Part shown: positions 1 to 5,884 of the stretch, one piece after another
How the letters are laid out: each line of letters starts with the position of its first letter
Position numbering within the stretch: position 1 is the first letter of the stretch
Origin: Bacteroidales bacterium
Lineage (GTDB): Bacteria > Bacteroidota > Bacteroidia > Bacteroidales > UBA932
NCBI GenBank assembly: GCA_017651785.1
Contig: JAGCCD010000163.1
Span: 1 to 6,734 of the forward strand
Length of the DNA stretch: 6,734 nucleotides
Direction: 5' to 3'
Translations under genes and position numbers: made by a program
Notes under the pieces: model-generated
Told to the model about the DNA's origin: nothing
The model's database searches: none
What the model saw: the letters and a program-made list of their open reading frames with translations, nothing else

Positions 1-32
1 AGCCAGGGGTCGGTTTGATATATCTTTTTCAT
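1..32 (-). CDS. Start of a downstream gene, possibly glycogen branching enzyme (partial, runs off left edge)
   Basis: An ATG at 32..30 overlaps the xseB stop codon as ATGA, the usual layout for coupled translation. The frame stays open to the edge and reads MKKIYQTDPW followed by CT, which must be Leu. Bacteroidales 1,4-alpha-glucan branching enzymes (GlgB), as I recall them, begin with a short lead and then an N-D-P-W-L motif, and DPWL fits that. With only ten codons visible this is a suggestion. The ATGA overlap is a direct observation; the identity is an inference, so no gene symbol is given. A chance open frame cannot be excluded. Confidence 0.45.
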   Translation of the reverse strand, partial: MKKIYQTDPW

Positions 33-211
33 TTTCCCAGTTGTTCCACTTTGGTGCGTGCGGTGCGGAGGTACTCGCGGCACTGCTCTATGAGTTCCTG
101 CGAGCGCTTAATATTCTCGTCCAGCTTGTCAAGGCCCGTGTCGGGGTCTTCCGCCAGGGCGGCCAGGCGTTCGAGTTCCGCTATTGCTTTTGAGTAGTCA
201 AATTTTTCCAT
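29..211 (-). CDS. xseB: Exodeoxyribonuclease VII small subunit
   Basis: This 60-residue protein is the small subunit of exonuclease VII. Several copies assemble on one XseA chain, and the complex degrades single-stranded DNA from both ends into short oligonucleotides in the cytoplasm. The sequence is a charged helical hairpin typical of XseB. It opens with the F-x-x-A-I-A-E-L-E-R-L pattern (residues 4-16), has a short break around D22-P-D-T-G26 and then a second helix with L-D-x-x-I-x-x-S-Q-E-L-I and Q-C-R-E-Y-L. E. coli XseB has 80 residues; this one lacks the extended tail. The ATG at 211..209 lies upstream of the xseA stop (200..198), so the two genes overlap by 14 bp and are probably translationally coupled, which suits a fixed-ratio complex. 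Its own stop overlaps the ATG of the next gene. The xseA neighbour makes the call secure. Confidence 0.94.
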   Translation of the reverse strand: MEKFDYSKAIAELERLAALAEDPDTGLDKLDENIKRSQELIEQCREYLRTARTKVEQLGK

Positions 212-1373
212 CGACTGTGCAGTTGATTTTTCCGTCTGAATACTGAATCTGAAGGGCGTCGCCCACGTTTACTGCCGCGGCGCTCTTTACTATGCGGCCT
301 CCGGCGCCGGTGACGAGGGCGTAGCCGCGGGAAAGGATGGCGCGCGGGTCTGTTGCAGCAATGCGCGTTGCGAGCGCAGAGAGGGTGTTCTCAGACGCCG
401 CTATCTTGGAGAGGAACGCCACGCAGACGCGGTGGGCAAGGCGCTCGCTCAGCGTTTCCATATAGGCTATCTTTGAGGTGAGACCAAGGCGCAGGCGGCT
501 CTCCAGCGAGGATATGCGCTCATCTTCTGCCGCTACGGCGTCTATGCAAAGGTCGGCAAGGGCGGTGGGGGTTTTGACGGAGCCGCAAGCAACCATATCG
601 GCCACATGGACGTCTCTGTCGTGCCCTATCGCCGTATAGACAGGCAGGGGGAAGCGGGCGATGGCGGCGCAGAGGGAATAATCGTCAAAGCAGGAAAGGT
701 CAAGCACGCTGCCGCCGCCGCGCATGATAAAAACGGCGTCGTACTCATCCTGCACTGCCTCTATGCGGCCGAGCGCCGCGACGATGGACGCCGGGGCGGT
801 GTCTCCCTGCATCGTGGCCTCGAATAGGTGTACGTCGAAGGCGAAGCCGTATTCGTTCTCCAGCAGGTGGCGGCGGAAGTCTCCGTAGCCTGCCGCGTCA
901 GGAGCCGAGATTACGGCGATGCTGTATGGCACGTCGGGCAGGGCGAGCTCTTTCTGGAGGTCTATAAGTTCCTCTTTCTCAAGGCGTTCTATGGTTTCAC
1001 GGCGGAGGAGCTCAGCCTCTCCGAGGGTATGCTGCACGTCTACGTCTTCTATTACGAGGGTGAGGCCGTAAAGCTCGCTGTAACTCACGGTAACCTCAAA
1101 TACCAGGGACATTCCCGGGGCCAGCGGGCCGCCGGAAGCCTGGATGAATTTGCGGGAAAGAACCTCGAAGCGGCCGCGCCAGATGACGGCCCTGGCCTTG
1201 GCCACGGGGCCGCGGGGGCCGCTCTCGCACAGCTCCAGGTAGCAATGGCCGTTTGCTTTGTGCTGAAGGGAGGCAATCTCTGCTCTCACGCGTACGGGAC
1301 CGGGCACTGATTCTTCAACACCCTCACGTATGAGTGTCTGCAATTCAAGCAGTTCCAAAAAGTCCCTTTCCAT
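198..1373 (-). CDS. xseA: Exodeoxyribonuclease VII large (catalytic) subunit
   Basis: XseA carries the DNA-binding and catalytic parts of exonuclease VII, a metal-independent single-strand nuclease used in mismatch repair and in clearing damaged DNA. Numbering is from the ATG at 1373..1371 (391 residues). An N-terminal OB fold spans about 6-110 (V-R-V-R-A-E-I, then G-H-C-Y-L-E-L at 42-48). The catalytic domain has A-A-G-Y-G-D-F (160-166), R-G-G-G-S (218-222), G-H-D-R-D (250-254) and K-T-P-T-A (267-271). The C-terminal block D-P-R-A-I-L-S-R-G-Y-A-L-V (342-354) is also typical. It is shorter than the 456-residue E. coli protein because the coiled-coil region is compact, which I recall as usual in Bacteroidales. 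A TTG six codons upstream (1391..1389) is in frame but lies inside the proposed -7 promoter box, so the ATG is preferred. It is first in its operon, divergent from engB. Confidence 0.97.
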   Translation of the reverse strand: MERDFLELLELQTLIREGVEESVPGPVRVRAEIASLQHKANGHCYLELCESGPRGPVAKARAVIWRGRFEVLSRKFIQASGGPLAPGMSLVFEVTVSYSELYGLTLVIEDVDVQHTLGEAELLRRETIERLEKEELIDLQKELALPDVPYSIAVISAPDAAGYGDFRRHLLENEYGFAFDVHLFEATMQGDTAPASIVAALGRIEAVQDEYDAVFIMRGGGSVLDLSCFDDYSLCAAIARFPLPVYTAIGHDRDVHVADMVACGSVKTPTALADLCIDAVAAEDERISSLESRLRLGLTSKIAYMETLSERLAHRVCVAFLSKIAASENTLSALATRIAATDPRAILSRGYALVTGAGGRIVKSAAAVNVGDALQIQYSDGKINCTVDGKI

Positions 1374-1388
1374 CTTTATCTCGGCTAA

Positions 1389-1396
1389 CAAATATA
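1389..1396 (-). promoter_or_regulatory. Bacteroidota-type -7 box for the xseA operon
   Basis: Read on the minus strand this is TATATTTG, an exact match to the TAnnTTTG -7 consensus used by the Bacteroidota primary sigma factor. Transcription would start near 1385, leaving a leader of roughly 12 nt before the xseA ATG at 1373. I find no convincing TTG or TTTG -33 element at the expected 17-23 base spacing. The box excludes the in-frame TTG at 1391 as the xseA start. Confidence 0.65.
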
Positions 1397-1408
1397 CGAA
1401 TTTTTATG

Positions 1409-1416
1409 TATATTTG
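1409..1416 (+). promoter_or_regulatory. Bacteroidota-type -7 box for the engB-prs-orf85-der operon
   Basis: TATATTTG exactly matches TAnnTTTG. Transcription would begin near 1420, giving a leader of about 15 nt before the engB ATG at 1435. The zone where a -33 element should lie (about 1382-1391) overlaps the opposing -7 box and has no clear TTG on this strand. RNA polymerase bound for one direction would therefore probably block the other. It is the only plausible promoter I see for the four-gene operon. Confidence 0.65.
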
Positions 1417-1428
1417 TACCTTGAATCT

Positions 1429-1434
1429 AAGGAG
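1429..1434 (+). promoter_or_regulatory. AAGGAG directly abutting the engB start codon
   Basis: AAGGAG sits immediately before the ATG at 1435 with no spacer. A canonical Shine-Dalgarno needs several bases of spacing, so this is probably not a working site in the classical sense, or it works only weakly. No other ATG, GTG or TTG downstream fits the EngB family start. Bacteroidota often initiate without a Shine-Dalgarno on A/T-rich leaders. Confidence 0.35.
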
Positions 1435-2031
1435 ATGAAAATTTCGCAGGCCACATACGCGGGAAGCAGCACACGTGTTGCCCAGAAACCTGCCCGCCGC
1501 CTTCCGGAGATAGCCTTCATAGGCCGTTCAAACGTCGGCAAATCATCCCTCATCAACATGCTCACGGGGCGCAGCCGCCTGGCGCTCACTTCTTCTACCC
1601 CGGGCAAGACAAAGGCTGTAAACCACTTCCTCATCAACGACAAATGGTACCTGGTAGACCTGCCGGGCTACGGCTATGCCAAGCTCCCCAATAAGCTCAG
1701 GGACGAGATTGCAGAGGTAATCCGCGAGTTCATAATGGAGTCTCCCGACCTGGCTATGCTGTTCGTCCTCATAGACTCCAGGCACGACATAGGCAAGATA
1801 GACATAGACTTCCTGTCCGAGCTGGGCGAGCACGGCATCCCCTTCGGCATTATTTTCACCAAGACGGATAAACTGGGCCCCGTGGCGCTTCAGAATCAGA
1901 TAGACCGCGACTGCGCCATCCTCTCCCAGACCTGGGAAGAGCTTCCGCCCATGCTGGCCAGCAGTTCCTCTTCCGGCTCAGGCCGCGAGGAAATCCTTTC
2001 GTTCATAGAATCTATCCTTAAATCCCTGTGA
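1435..2031 (+). CDS. engB: Ribosome biogenesis GTP-binding protein EngB (YsxC/YihA family)
   Basis: EngB is a small cytoplasmic GTPase needed for late assembly of the 50S ribosomal subunit. All GTPase motifs are present in the 198-residue protein: G1 G-R-S-N-V-G-K-S (30-37), G2 around T55 in S-T-P-G-K-T-K, G3 D-L-P-G-Y-G-Y-A (75-82), G4 T-K-T-D (142-145) and a serine-rich G5 (176-180) followed by G-R-E-E-I-L. Length matches B. subtilis YsxC (195) and E. coli YihA (210). The frame is open 35 codons further upstream (from 1330), but that stretch overlaps xseA, crosses the promoter and lacks family similarity. The N-terminus M-K-I-S-Q-A-T-Y aligns well with the Bacteroides form as I recall it. 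It is first in the plus-strand operon, and only one base separates its stop from the prs ATG. The prominent serine run (S176-S180) is the only mildly odd point. Confidence 0.97.
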   Translation: MKISQATYAGSSTRVAQKPARRLPEIAFIGRSNVGKSSLINMLTGRSRLALTSSTPGKTKAVNHFLINDKWYLVDLPGYGYAKLPNKLRDEIAEVIREFIMESPDLAMLFVLIDSRHDIGKIDIDFLSELGEHGIPFGIIFTKTDKLGPVALQNQIDRDCAILSQTWEELPPMLASSSSSGSGREEILSFIESILKSL

Positions 2032-2032
2032 A

Positions 2033-3013
2033 ATGATACACACCCATCGAATGGAAATTTTCGCCTGCAGGGCATCAAAAGACTTCTCCTGCAAGGTAAT
2101 CGAATCCATCAACGCAAACCTGCGTCCAGACGAGCTCCCCATCCACCTGGGAGACCTTCAGCTTGACCTGTTCAGCGACGGCGAGTTCCAGCCTCTCTAC
2201 GCAGAGAGCGTGCGTGGAGCCACAGTGTTCATCATCCAGTCAACAATGCCGCCGGCAGACAATCTCATGGAGCTCCTGCTCACCATAGACGCCGCCAAGC
2301 GCGCATCTGCAGACAAGGTCATCGCCGTCATCCCCTACTACGGATGGGCCAGGCAGGACCGTAAAGACAGGCCGCGCGTCTCCATTGGCGCCAAGCTCAT
2401 CGCCAATGTGCTCACCGCCGCCGGCGCAGACCGCGTTATGACCTGCGACCTTCACGCAGACCAGATCCAGGGCTTTTTCGACATCCCCGTAGACCACGTG
2501 AACGCAAGCCGCGTGTTCCTCCCCATCATAGATTCAATGGGCCTGCCCAACCTTGCAGTCGCAGCTCCCGACATGGGCGGCGCCAAGAGGGCAAACTCCT
2601 ACGCCAAGAGGCTCACCCGCGAGGGCCGCGAGTGCGGAGTCATTATATGCCACAAAACCCGCGAGCGCGCCAACGTGGTGTCAGAGATCCGCGCCATCGG
2701 TGACGTAGAAGACCGCAACATCTTCATAATAGACGATATGATAGACACCGCCGGCACCCTCTGCAAAGCGGCCGACGTCCTTATGGAGAAGGGCGCCGCC
2801 AGCGTGAGGGCCTGCGCATCCCACGGCATCCTGTCCGGCAACGCGCTGCGCCGCATCCACGAGTCGTCGCTGGCCGAGGTGTTCATCACAGACACCATCC
2901 CCCACCCCGAGCTTGAGGGCGACGAGAAGATACGCATCATATCCATGGCCCCCGTGTTCGCACGCATCATAAACAAAGTATACAACTACGAACCCATCAG
3001 CATAGACTTTTAG
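2033..3013 (+). CDS. prs: Ribose-phosphate pyrophosphokinase (PRPP synthetase)
   Basis: Prs transfers pyrophosphate from ATP to ribose 5-phosphate, giving PRPP for purine, pyrimidine, NAD, His and Trp synthesis in the cytoplasm. The 326-residue chain has F-S-D-G-E (47-51), the ATP-side segment Y-Y-G-W-A-R-Q-D-R (102-110), the metal and substrate motif D-L-H-A-D-Q-I-Q-G-F-F-D (139-150), D-M-G-G-A-K-R-A (180-187), catalytic-loop K208 and R210, and the PRPP-binding motif I-I-D-D-M-I-D-T-A-G-T-L (232-243). This is the class I pattern, a class usually activated by phosphate and inhibited by ADP. Class I enzymes are usually about 315 residues. The ATG at 2033 follows the engB stop by one base. A second ATG at 2051 (M7, then E-I-F-A) would give 320 residues and may be the true start; neither has a Shine-Dalgarno. 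The stop is six bases before orf85. Confidence 0.97.
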   Translation: MIHTHRMEIFACRASKDFSCKVIESINANLRPDELPIHLGDLQLDLFSDGEFQPLYAESVRGATVFIIQSTMPPADNLMELLLTIDAAKRASADKVIAVIPYYGWARQDRKDRPRVSIGAKLIANVLTAAGADRVMTCDLHADQIQGFFDIPVDHVNASRVFLPIIDSMGLPNLAVAAPDMGGAKRANSYAKRLTREGRECGVIICHKTRERANVVSEIRAIGDVEDRNIFIIDDMIDTAGTLCKAADVLMEKGAASVRACASHGILSGNALRRIHESSLAEVFITDTIPHPELEGDEKIRIISMAPVFARIINKVYNYEPISIDF

Positions 3014-3019
3014 CACACA

Positions 3020-3277
3020 ATGGGCGCCACTCTCATAGCTGCGATTGCAGTTCTGGGACTCGGCGTCCTGGGACTGTGCTTCAACATCATCGTGCGGAAG
3101 AAGGACTTTCCGCAGTTCGACGTGGGTTCCAACGAAGAAATGCGCCGCCGCGGCATACGCTGCTTCAAGGACGTAGACGCGGAGGCACAAGGTTTAACCT
3201 GCACCGGCCCCGGAACATCCGAGGCGTGCAAAGACTGTAAGCTCTATGAGTCTGGTAGCAATAGTAGGACGGCCTAA
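3020..3277 (+). CDS. Small single-span membrane protein with a cysteine-containing tail, function unknown
   Basis: This 85-residue protein has one hydrophobic segment at about 4-26, rich in Leu, Ile, Ala and Gly, followed by basic R-K-K (26-28). The positive-inside rule suggests the tail is cytoplasmic. The soluble part contains [19 protein letters not shown]. Cysteines lie at C20 (in the membrane), C48, C61, C70 and C73; the last two form C-x2-C, which could bind a metal or cluster or form disulfides. I recall similar short Bacteroidales proteins with an F-N-I-I plus G-x-N-x-x-M-R-x-x-G-I-x-C pattern, usually left unnamed. The lack of a cleavage motif argues for a membrane anchor over a secreted protein. 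It starts six bases after prs and its last 32 bp overlap der in another frame, so it looks translated as part of the operon. Codon style matches its neighbours, including GTA before GAC. Nothing visible assigns a function. Confidence 0.85.
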   Translation: MGATLIAAIAVLGLGVLGLCFNIIVRKKDFPQFDVGSNEEMRRRGIRCFKDVDAEAQGLTCTGPGTSEACKDCKLYESGSNSRTA

Positions 3278-4556
3278 CGTCGGCAAGTCCACCCTTTTCA
3301 ACCGTCTGGTAGGAACCAGGAAGGCAATCGTAGACGACACCGCCGGCGTAACCCGCGACCGCCATTACGGCCGCTGCGAATGGTGCGGCCGCGAGTTCTC
3401 CGTAGTAGACACCGGAGGCTACACCACCAATTCCGAAGACGTATTCGAGACCGCCATCCGCACCCAGGTGCAGATTGCAATAGACGAGGCCGACGTGGTG
3501 CTCTTTATGGTAGAGGCCGCCACCGGCATCACAGATTACGACGCAGAGATTGCAGAGGTGCTGCGCCGCTCGCGCAAGCCCGTGGTGCTGTGCGTCAACA
3601 AGGTAGATACGGGCAACAAGATGTACGACGCCTACGAGTTCTACGGCCTGGGACTGGGAGAAATCTACACCATCTCCGCTGCCAACGGCTCCGGAACCGG
3701 CGACCTGCTGGATGCGGTTGTCGCCGCCCTCCCGGAAGAGTCCGGACCCTCCGAGGACCCGTACGCCGGCCTGCCCAGAATCACCATCGTGGGTAAGCCC
3801 AACGTTGGCAAGTCTTCCCTCACCAACGCCCTGCTGGGTGTAGAGAGAAACATCGTCACCCCCGTCGCCGGCACCACACGCGACAGCATAGAAACCCACT
3901 ACAACAAGTTCGGCCACGAGTTTATGCTGGTAGACACCGCCGGCATAAGGCGCAAGACCAAGGTGCACGAGGACCTTGAGTTCTACTCGGTCATGCGTTC
4001 CATCCGCGCGATAGAGCACTCCGACGTCTGCATAATGATGATAGACGCCACCACCGGAATGGAGGCACAGGATATGAACATTTTCTCCCTCATCGCCCGC
4101 AACCGCAAGGGCTGCGTGCTGGTGGTGAACAAATGGGACCTCTTCATCAAAGACACCAACACAATGAAGGAGTACACCCAGGCCCTGCGCTCCCGCATCG
4201 CCCCGTTCGACGACGTCCCCATCATCTTCACCTCTGTTGTTAAGATGCAGCGAATAGGAGACGTCCTTGATGCCGCCGCCACGGTGTACGCCAACTATTC
4301 ACAGAAGATTCCCACCGCCCGCCTCAACGAGGTCATGCTGCCACTGATAGAAGAAACTCCCCCTCCGGCATGGAAGGGGAAGTACGTGAAAATCAAGTAT
4401 GTAACCCAGTTGCCTACGGCTTTTCCCGCATTCGCTTTCTTCTGCAACCTGCCGCAGTACGTTAAAGATCCGTACAAGAGGTTCCTGGAGAATAAGCTGA
4501 GGGAGAACTTCCAGCTTACCGGCTGCCCCATAGAGGTCTTCTGCCGGCAGAAGTAA
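3246..4556 (+). CDS. der: Ribosome biogenesis GTPase Der (EngA)
   Basis: Der is an essential tandem-GTPase factor that binds the maturing 50S subunit. Domain 1 has G1 G-R-P-N-V-G-K-S (8-15), G2 in G-V-T-R-D (34-38), G3 D-T-G-G (55-58), G4 N-K-V-D (118-121) and G5 S-A-A (144-146). Domain 2 has G1 G-K-P-N-V-G-K-S (183-190), G2 in G-T-T-R-D (209-213), G3 D-T-A-G (230-233) and G4 N-K-W-D (295-298). A KH-like domain follows at about 350-436, with P-P-P-A-W-K-G-K-Y and the late N-P-x-x-x-motif position read as K-D-P-Y-K-R-F. Length equals that of B. subtilis Der (436). Second-domain G5 reads T-S-V (329-331) instead of the usual S-A, a mild departure. The ATG at 3246 is fixed by G1 at residue 8, so the 32-bp overlap with orf85 is real. 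It ends the operon five bases from the convergent transporter gene. Confidence 0.98.
   Translation: MSLVAIVGRPNVGKSTLFNRLVGTRKAIVDDTAGVTRDRHYGRCEWCGREFSVVDTGGYTTNSEDVFETAIRTQVQIAIDEADVVLFMVEAATGITDYDAEIAEVLRRSRKPVVLCVNKVDTGNKMYDAYEFYGLGLGEIYTISAANGSGTGDLLDAVVAALPEESGPSEDPYAGLPRITIVGKPNVGKSSLTNALLGVERNIVTPVAGTTRDSIETHYNKFGHEFMLVDTAGIRRKTKVHEDLEFYSVMRSIRAIEHSDVCIMMIDATTGMEAQDMNIFSLIARNRKGCVLVVNKWDLFIKDTNTMKEYTQALRSRIAPFDDVPIIFTSVVKMQRIGDVLDAAATVYANYSQKIPTARLNEVMLPLIEETPPPAWKGKYVKIKYVTQLPTAFPAFAFFCNLPQYVKDPYKRFLENKLRENFQLTGCPIEVFCRQK
4538..4553. repeat. 16-bp perfect palindrome at the 3' end of der
   Basis: CTTCTGCCGGCAGAAG reads the same on both strands. It covers the last codons of der and ends just before its TAA. 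As RNA it could form a 6-bp stem with a CCGG loop from either direction. No run of T follows on either strand, so it is not a standard intrinsic terminator. It could still slow polymerase between the two convergent operons, or be chance within coding sequence. Confidence 0.6.
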
Positions 4557-4561
4557 CCCAA

Positions 4562-5881
4562 TCAGCCCTTGCCCTTGTCAAGGCCCAGCTCAGGGTGCCG
4601 TGCCGACGTGCGGCGCAGCAGCAGGGCTACGGCCAGCGCTGCTACAGATAGGGTGACGAACATCAGCTCGGTGCCCACCGGACCTGCCAGGACGGAATCT
4701 GCGTCGTTGCCTATTATGCGTCCTGCCAGCATCTTGAAAGCCAGAAGGCCGAGGTTCTGCACCCAGTAGATGAGGGCGAAGGTAGTGCCAAGCACCTTGT
4801 CCGGAACAATCTTGGGAACCGACGGCCATAGCGCTGCCGGAACCAGCGAATACCCGAATCCCAGGAAAACCATTGCCAGATAGCCCCAGAACGGCACTCC
4901 GGTGGGAGCGAAGGCAAGGAGCAGATGGGCGGTGAGCGCCAGCACGGCGCCGATGACCATCCAGCGAGTGCCCTTGCCGGCCTTGTCTACCAGCATGCCG
5001 AACAGAGGAGCGAATATGACCGTAGAAAACGGCAGCATGCTGACCATCCAGCCGGCGGCGCTTGCGGGAATATCGAAGCGGGGAATAAGAATTGCCCCGG
5101 CGAACTTCTTGAAAGCGATTACGGTGCTGTAAAAGCAAACGCACAACAGTCCAAGGAGCCAGAAATTGCGGTTACCCAGCACTCCCAGCACATCCTTGAA
5201 ACGGAAGGTTTCGTCTGCGCGGGGAGCATCTTGCCGGACTTCTCCGGCCCTCTTGTCAAACCCTGCGTCAAGCGCCACAAAAAAGGCCCAGAGAATAAGC
5301 CCAAGGGCCATCAGCCCCATTCCCACCAGGGCGGGGCGGGCAGTCTCCTGCAGCGTGTAGACGTGATTGGTCTGCTCTGCGACCAGCAGCGGCGAGAGCA
5401 CCAGGGCGAAGGCCGTGCCCAGACGGGCAATGGCAAGCTGAAGGCCCATTGCAAGCGCCATCGGCCCTCCCTTGAACCACTTTGCGATACTCCGAGTAAC
5501 GGCCGTTCCGGCAATCTCGCTGCCAAGGCCGAAGAACATCACACCAGTGTAAGCAAGGCTGAGCGAATGGCTTCCGCCGTGCAGCAGCGCCCACGTAACC
5601 AGGCCTGCGCCGGCTACCATCATTCCCACGAATATGGAGCCGCTCACACGGACGCCCCACTTGTCCAGAAGGATACCTCCCAGGACAAGTCCGCCAAAAA
5701 CGCAGAGGACGCTGTAGCCGCTGGCATAAAGTCCGTAACCGGCAGCGTCCCAGCCCAGTTTGGTGAGCGAGGCGGACTCGAACAGGGACGATATGCTGGA
5801 AAACATATCGTCGAAGTAATAAGACGCAAACATGGGCAGCACGAGACATGCCAATGCTACCCATTTGAGAGTTTTATTCAT
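4562..5881 (-). CDS. Major facilitator superfamily transporter, MFSD1-like, substrate unknown
   Basis: This 439-residue polytopic inner-membrane protein has the length and hydrophobic pattern of a 12-segment MFS carrier. MFS motif A is present after the second segment as G-G-I-L-L-D-K-W-G-V-R (68-78), and a related loop recurs at the matching place in the second half as G-M-L-V-D-K-A-G-K-G (295-304). The first segment is followed by Y-Y-F-D-D (21-25). Further landmarks are W-F-K-G-G-P-M-A-L-A-M-G (135-146) and L-W-P-S-V-P-K-I (351-358), then L-G-T-T-F-A-L and W-V-Q-N-L-G-L (373-379). The last block resembles what I recall of the MFSD1 group, which includes a lysosomal dipeptide carrier; substrate transfer from that is not justified. 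The ATG follows the stop of the upstream paralogue by three bases (TAA AGG ATG), so the two are co-transcribed. The tail is short, polar and Lys-rich. Confidence 0.95.
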   Translation of the reverse strand: MNKTLKWVALACLVLPMFASYYFDDMFSSISSLFESASLTKLGWDAAGYGLYASGYSVLCVFGGLVLGGILLDKWGVRVSGSIFVGMMVAGAGLVTWALLHGGSHSLSLAYTGVMFFGLGSEIAGTAVTRSIAKWFKGGPMALAMGLQLAIARLGTAFALVLSPLLVAEQTNHVYTLQETARPALVGMGLMALGLILWAFFVALDAGFDKRAGEVRQDAPRADETFRFKDVLGVLGNRNFWLLGLLCVCFYSTVIAFKKFAGAILIPRFDIPASAAGWMVSMLPFSTVIFAPLFGMLVDKAGKGTRWMVIGAVLALTAHLLLAFAPTGVPFWGYLAMVFLGFGYSLVPAALWPSVPKIVPDKVLGTTFALIYWVQNLGLLAFKMLAGRIIGNDADSVLAGPVGTELMFVTLSVAALAVALLLRRTSARHPELGLDKGKG

Positions 5882-5884
5882 CCT

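Larger units (their letters stand above)
1388..1417. repeat. Inverted repeat with 10-bp perfect arms between xseA and engB
   Basis: ACAAATATAC at 1388-1397 is the exact reverse complement of GTATATTTGT at 1408-1417. The 10-base spacer GAATTTTTAT (1398-1407) is also AT-rich. The arms contain the two divergent -7 boxes, so the symmetry may simply be two promoters placed back to back. It could also serve as an operator for a dimeric regulator. The sequence shows the symmetry directly; either role is inferred. Confidence 0.85.

Noticed and set aside
828..1310. A 160-codon open frame opposite xseA
   Set aside because: It is opposite the conserved xseA coding sequence and has no domain or initiation signal; a shadow frame.
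1374..1391. In-frame TTG six codons upstream as the xseA start
   Set aside because: The TTG is part of the minus-strand TATATTTG box, so it would lie upstream of the transcript. The ATG at 1373 gives the family-like N-terminus.
1398..1407. AT-rich spacer as a riboswitch or replication-origin element
   Set aside because: It is only 10 bases long, with no DnaA-box cluster or structured leader, and is explained by the divergent promoter.
1330..1434. A 35-residue N-terminal extension of EngB
   Set aside because: It overlaps xseA, crosses the divergent promoter and shows no GTPase-family similarity. The family start fits the ATG at 1435.
3165..4019. A 284-codon open frame antisense to orf85 and der
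   Set aside because: It lies opposite the conserved Der GTPase motifs and has a composition (Gly, Val, Tyr and His rich, no domain) typical of a shadow frame in GC-rich DNA.
4538..4580. Intrinsic terminator between der and the transporter gene
   Set aside because: The palindrome has a 6-bp stem at most and no T run follows on either strand; a nearby CCTTG-T-CAAGG repeat has a one-base loop.
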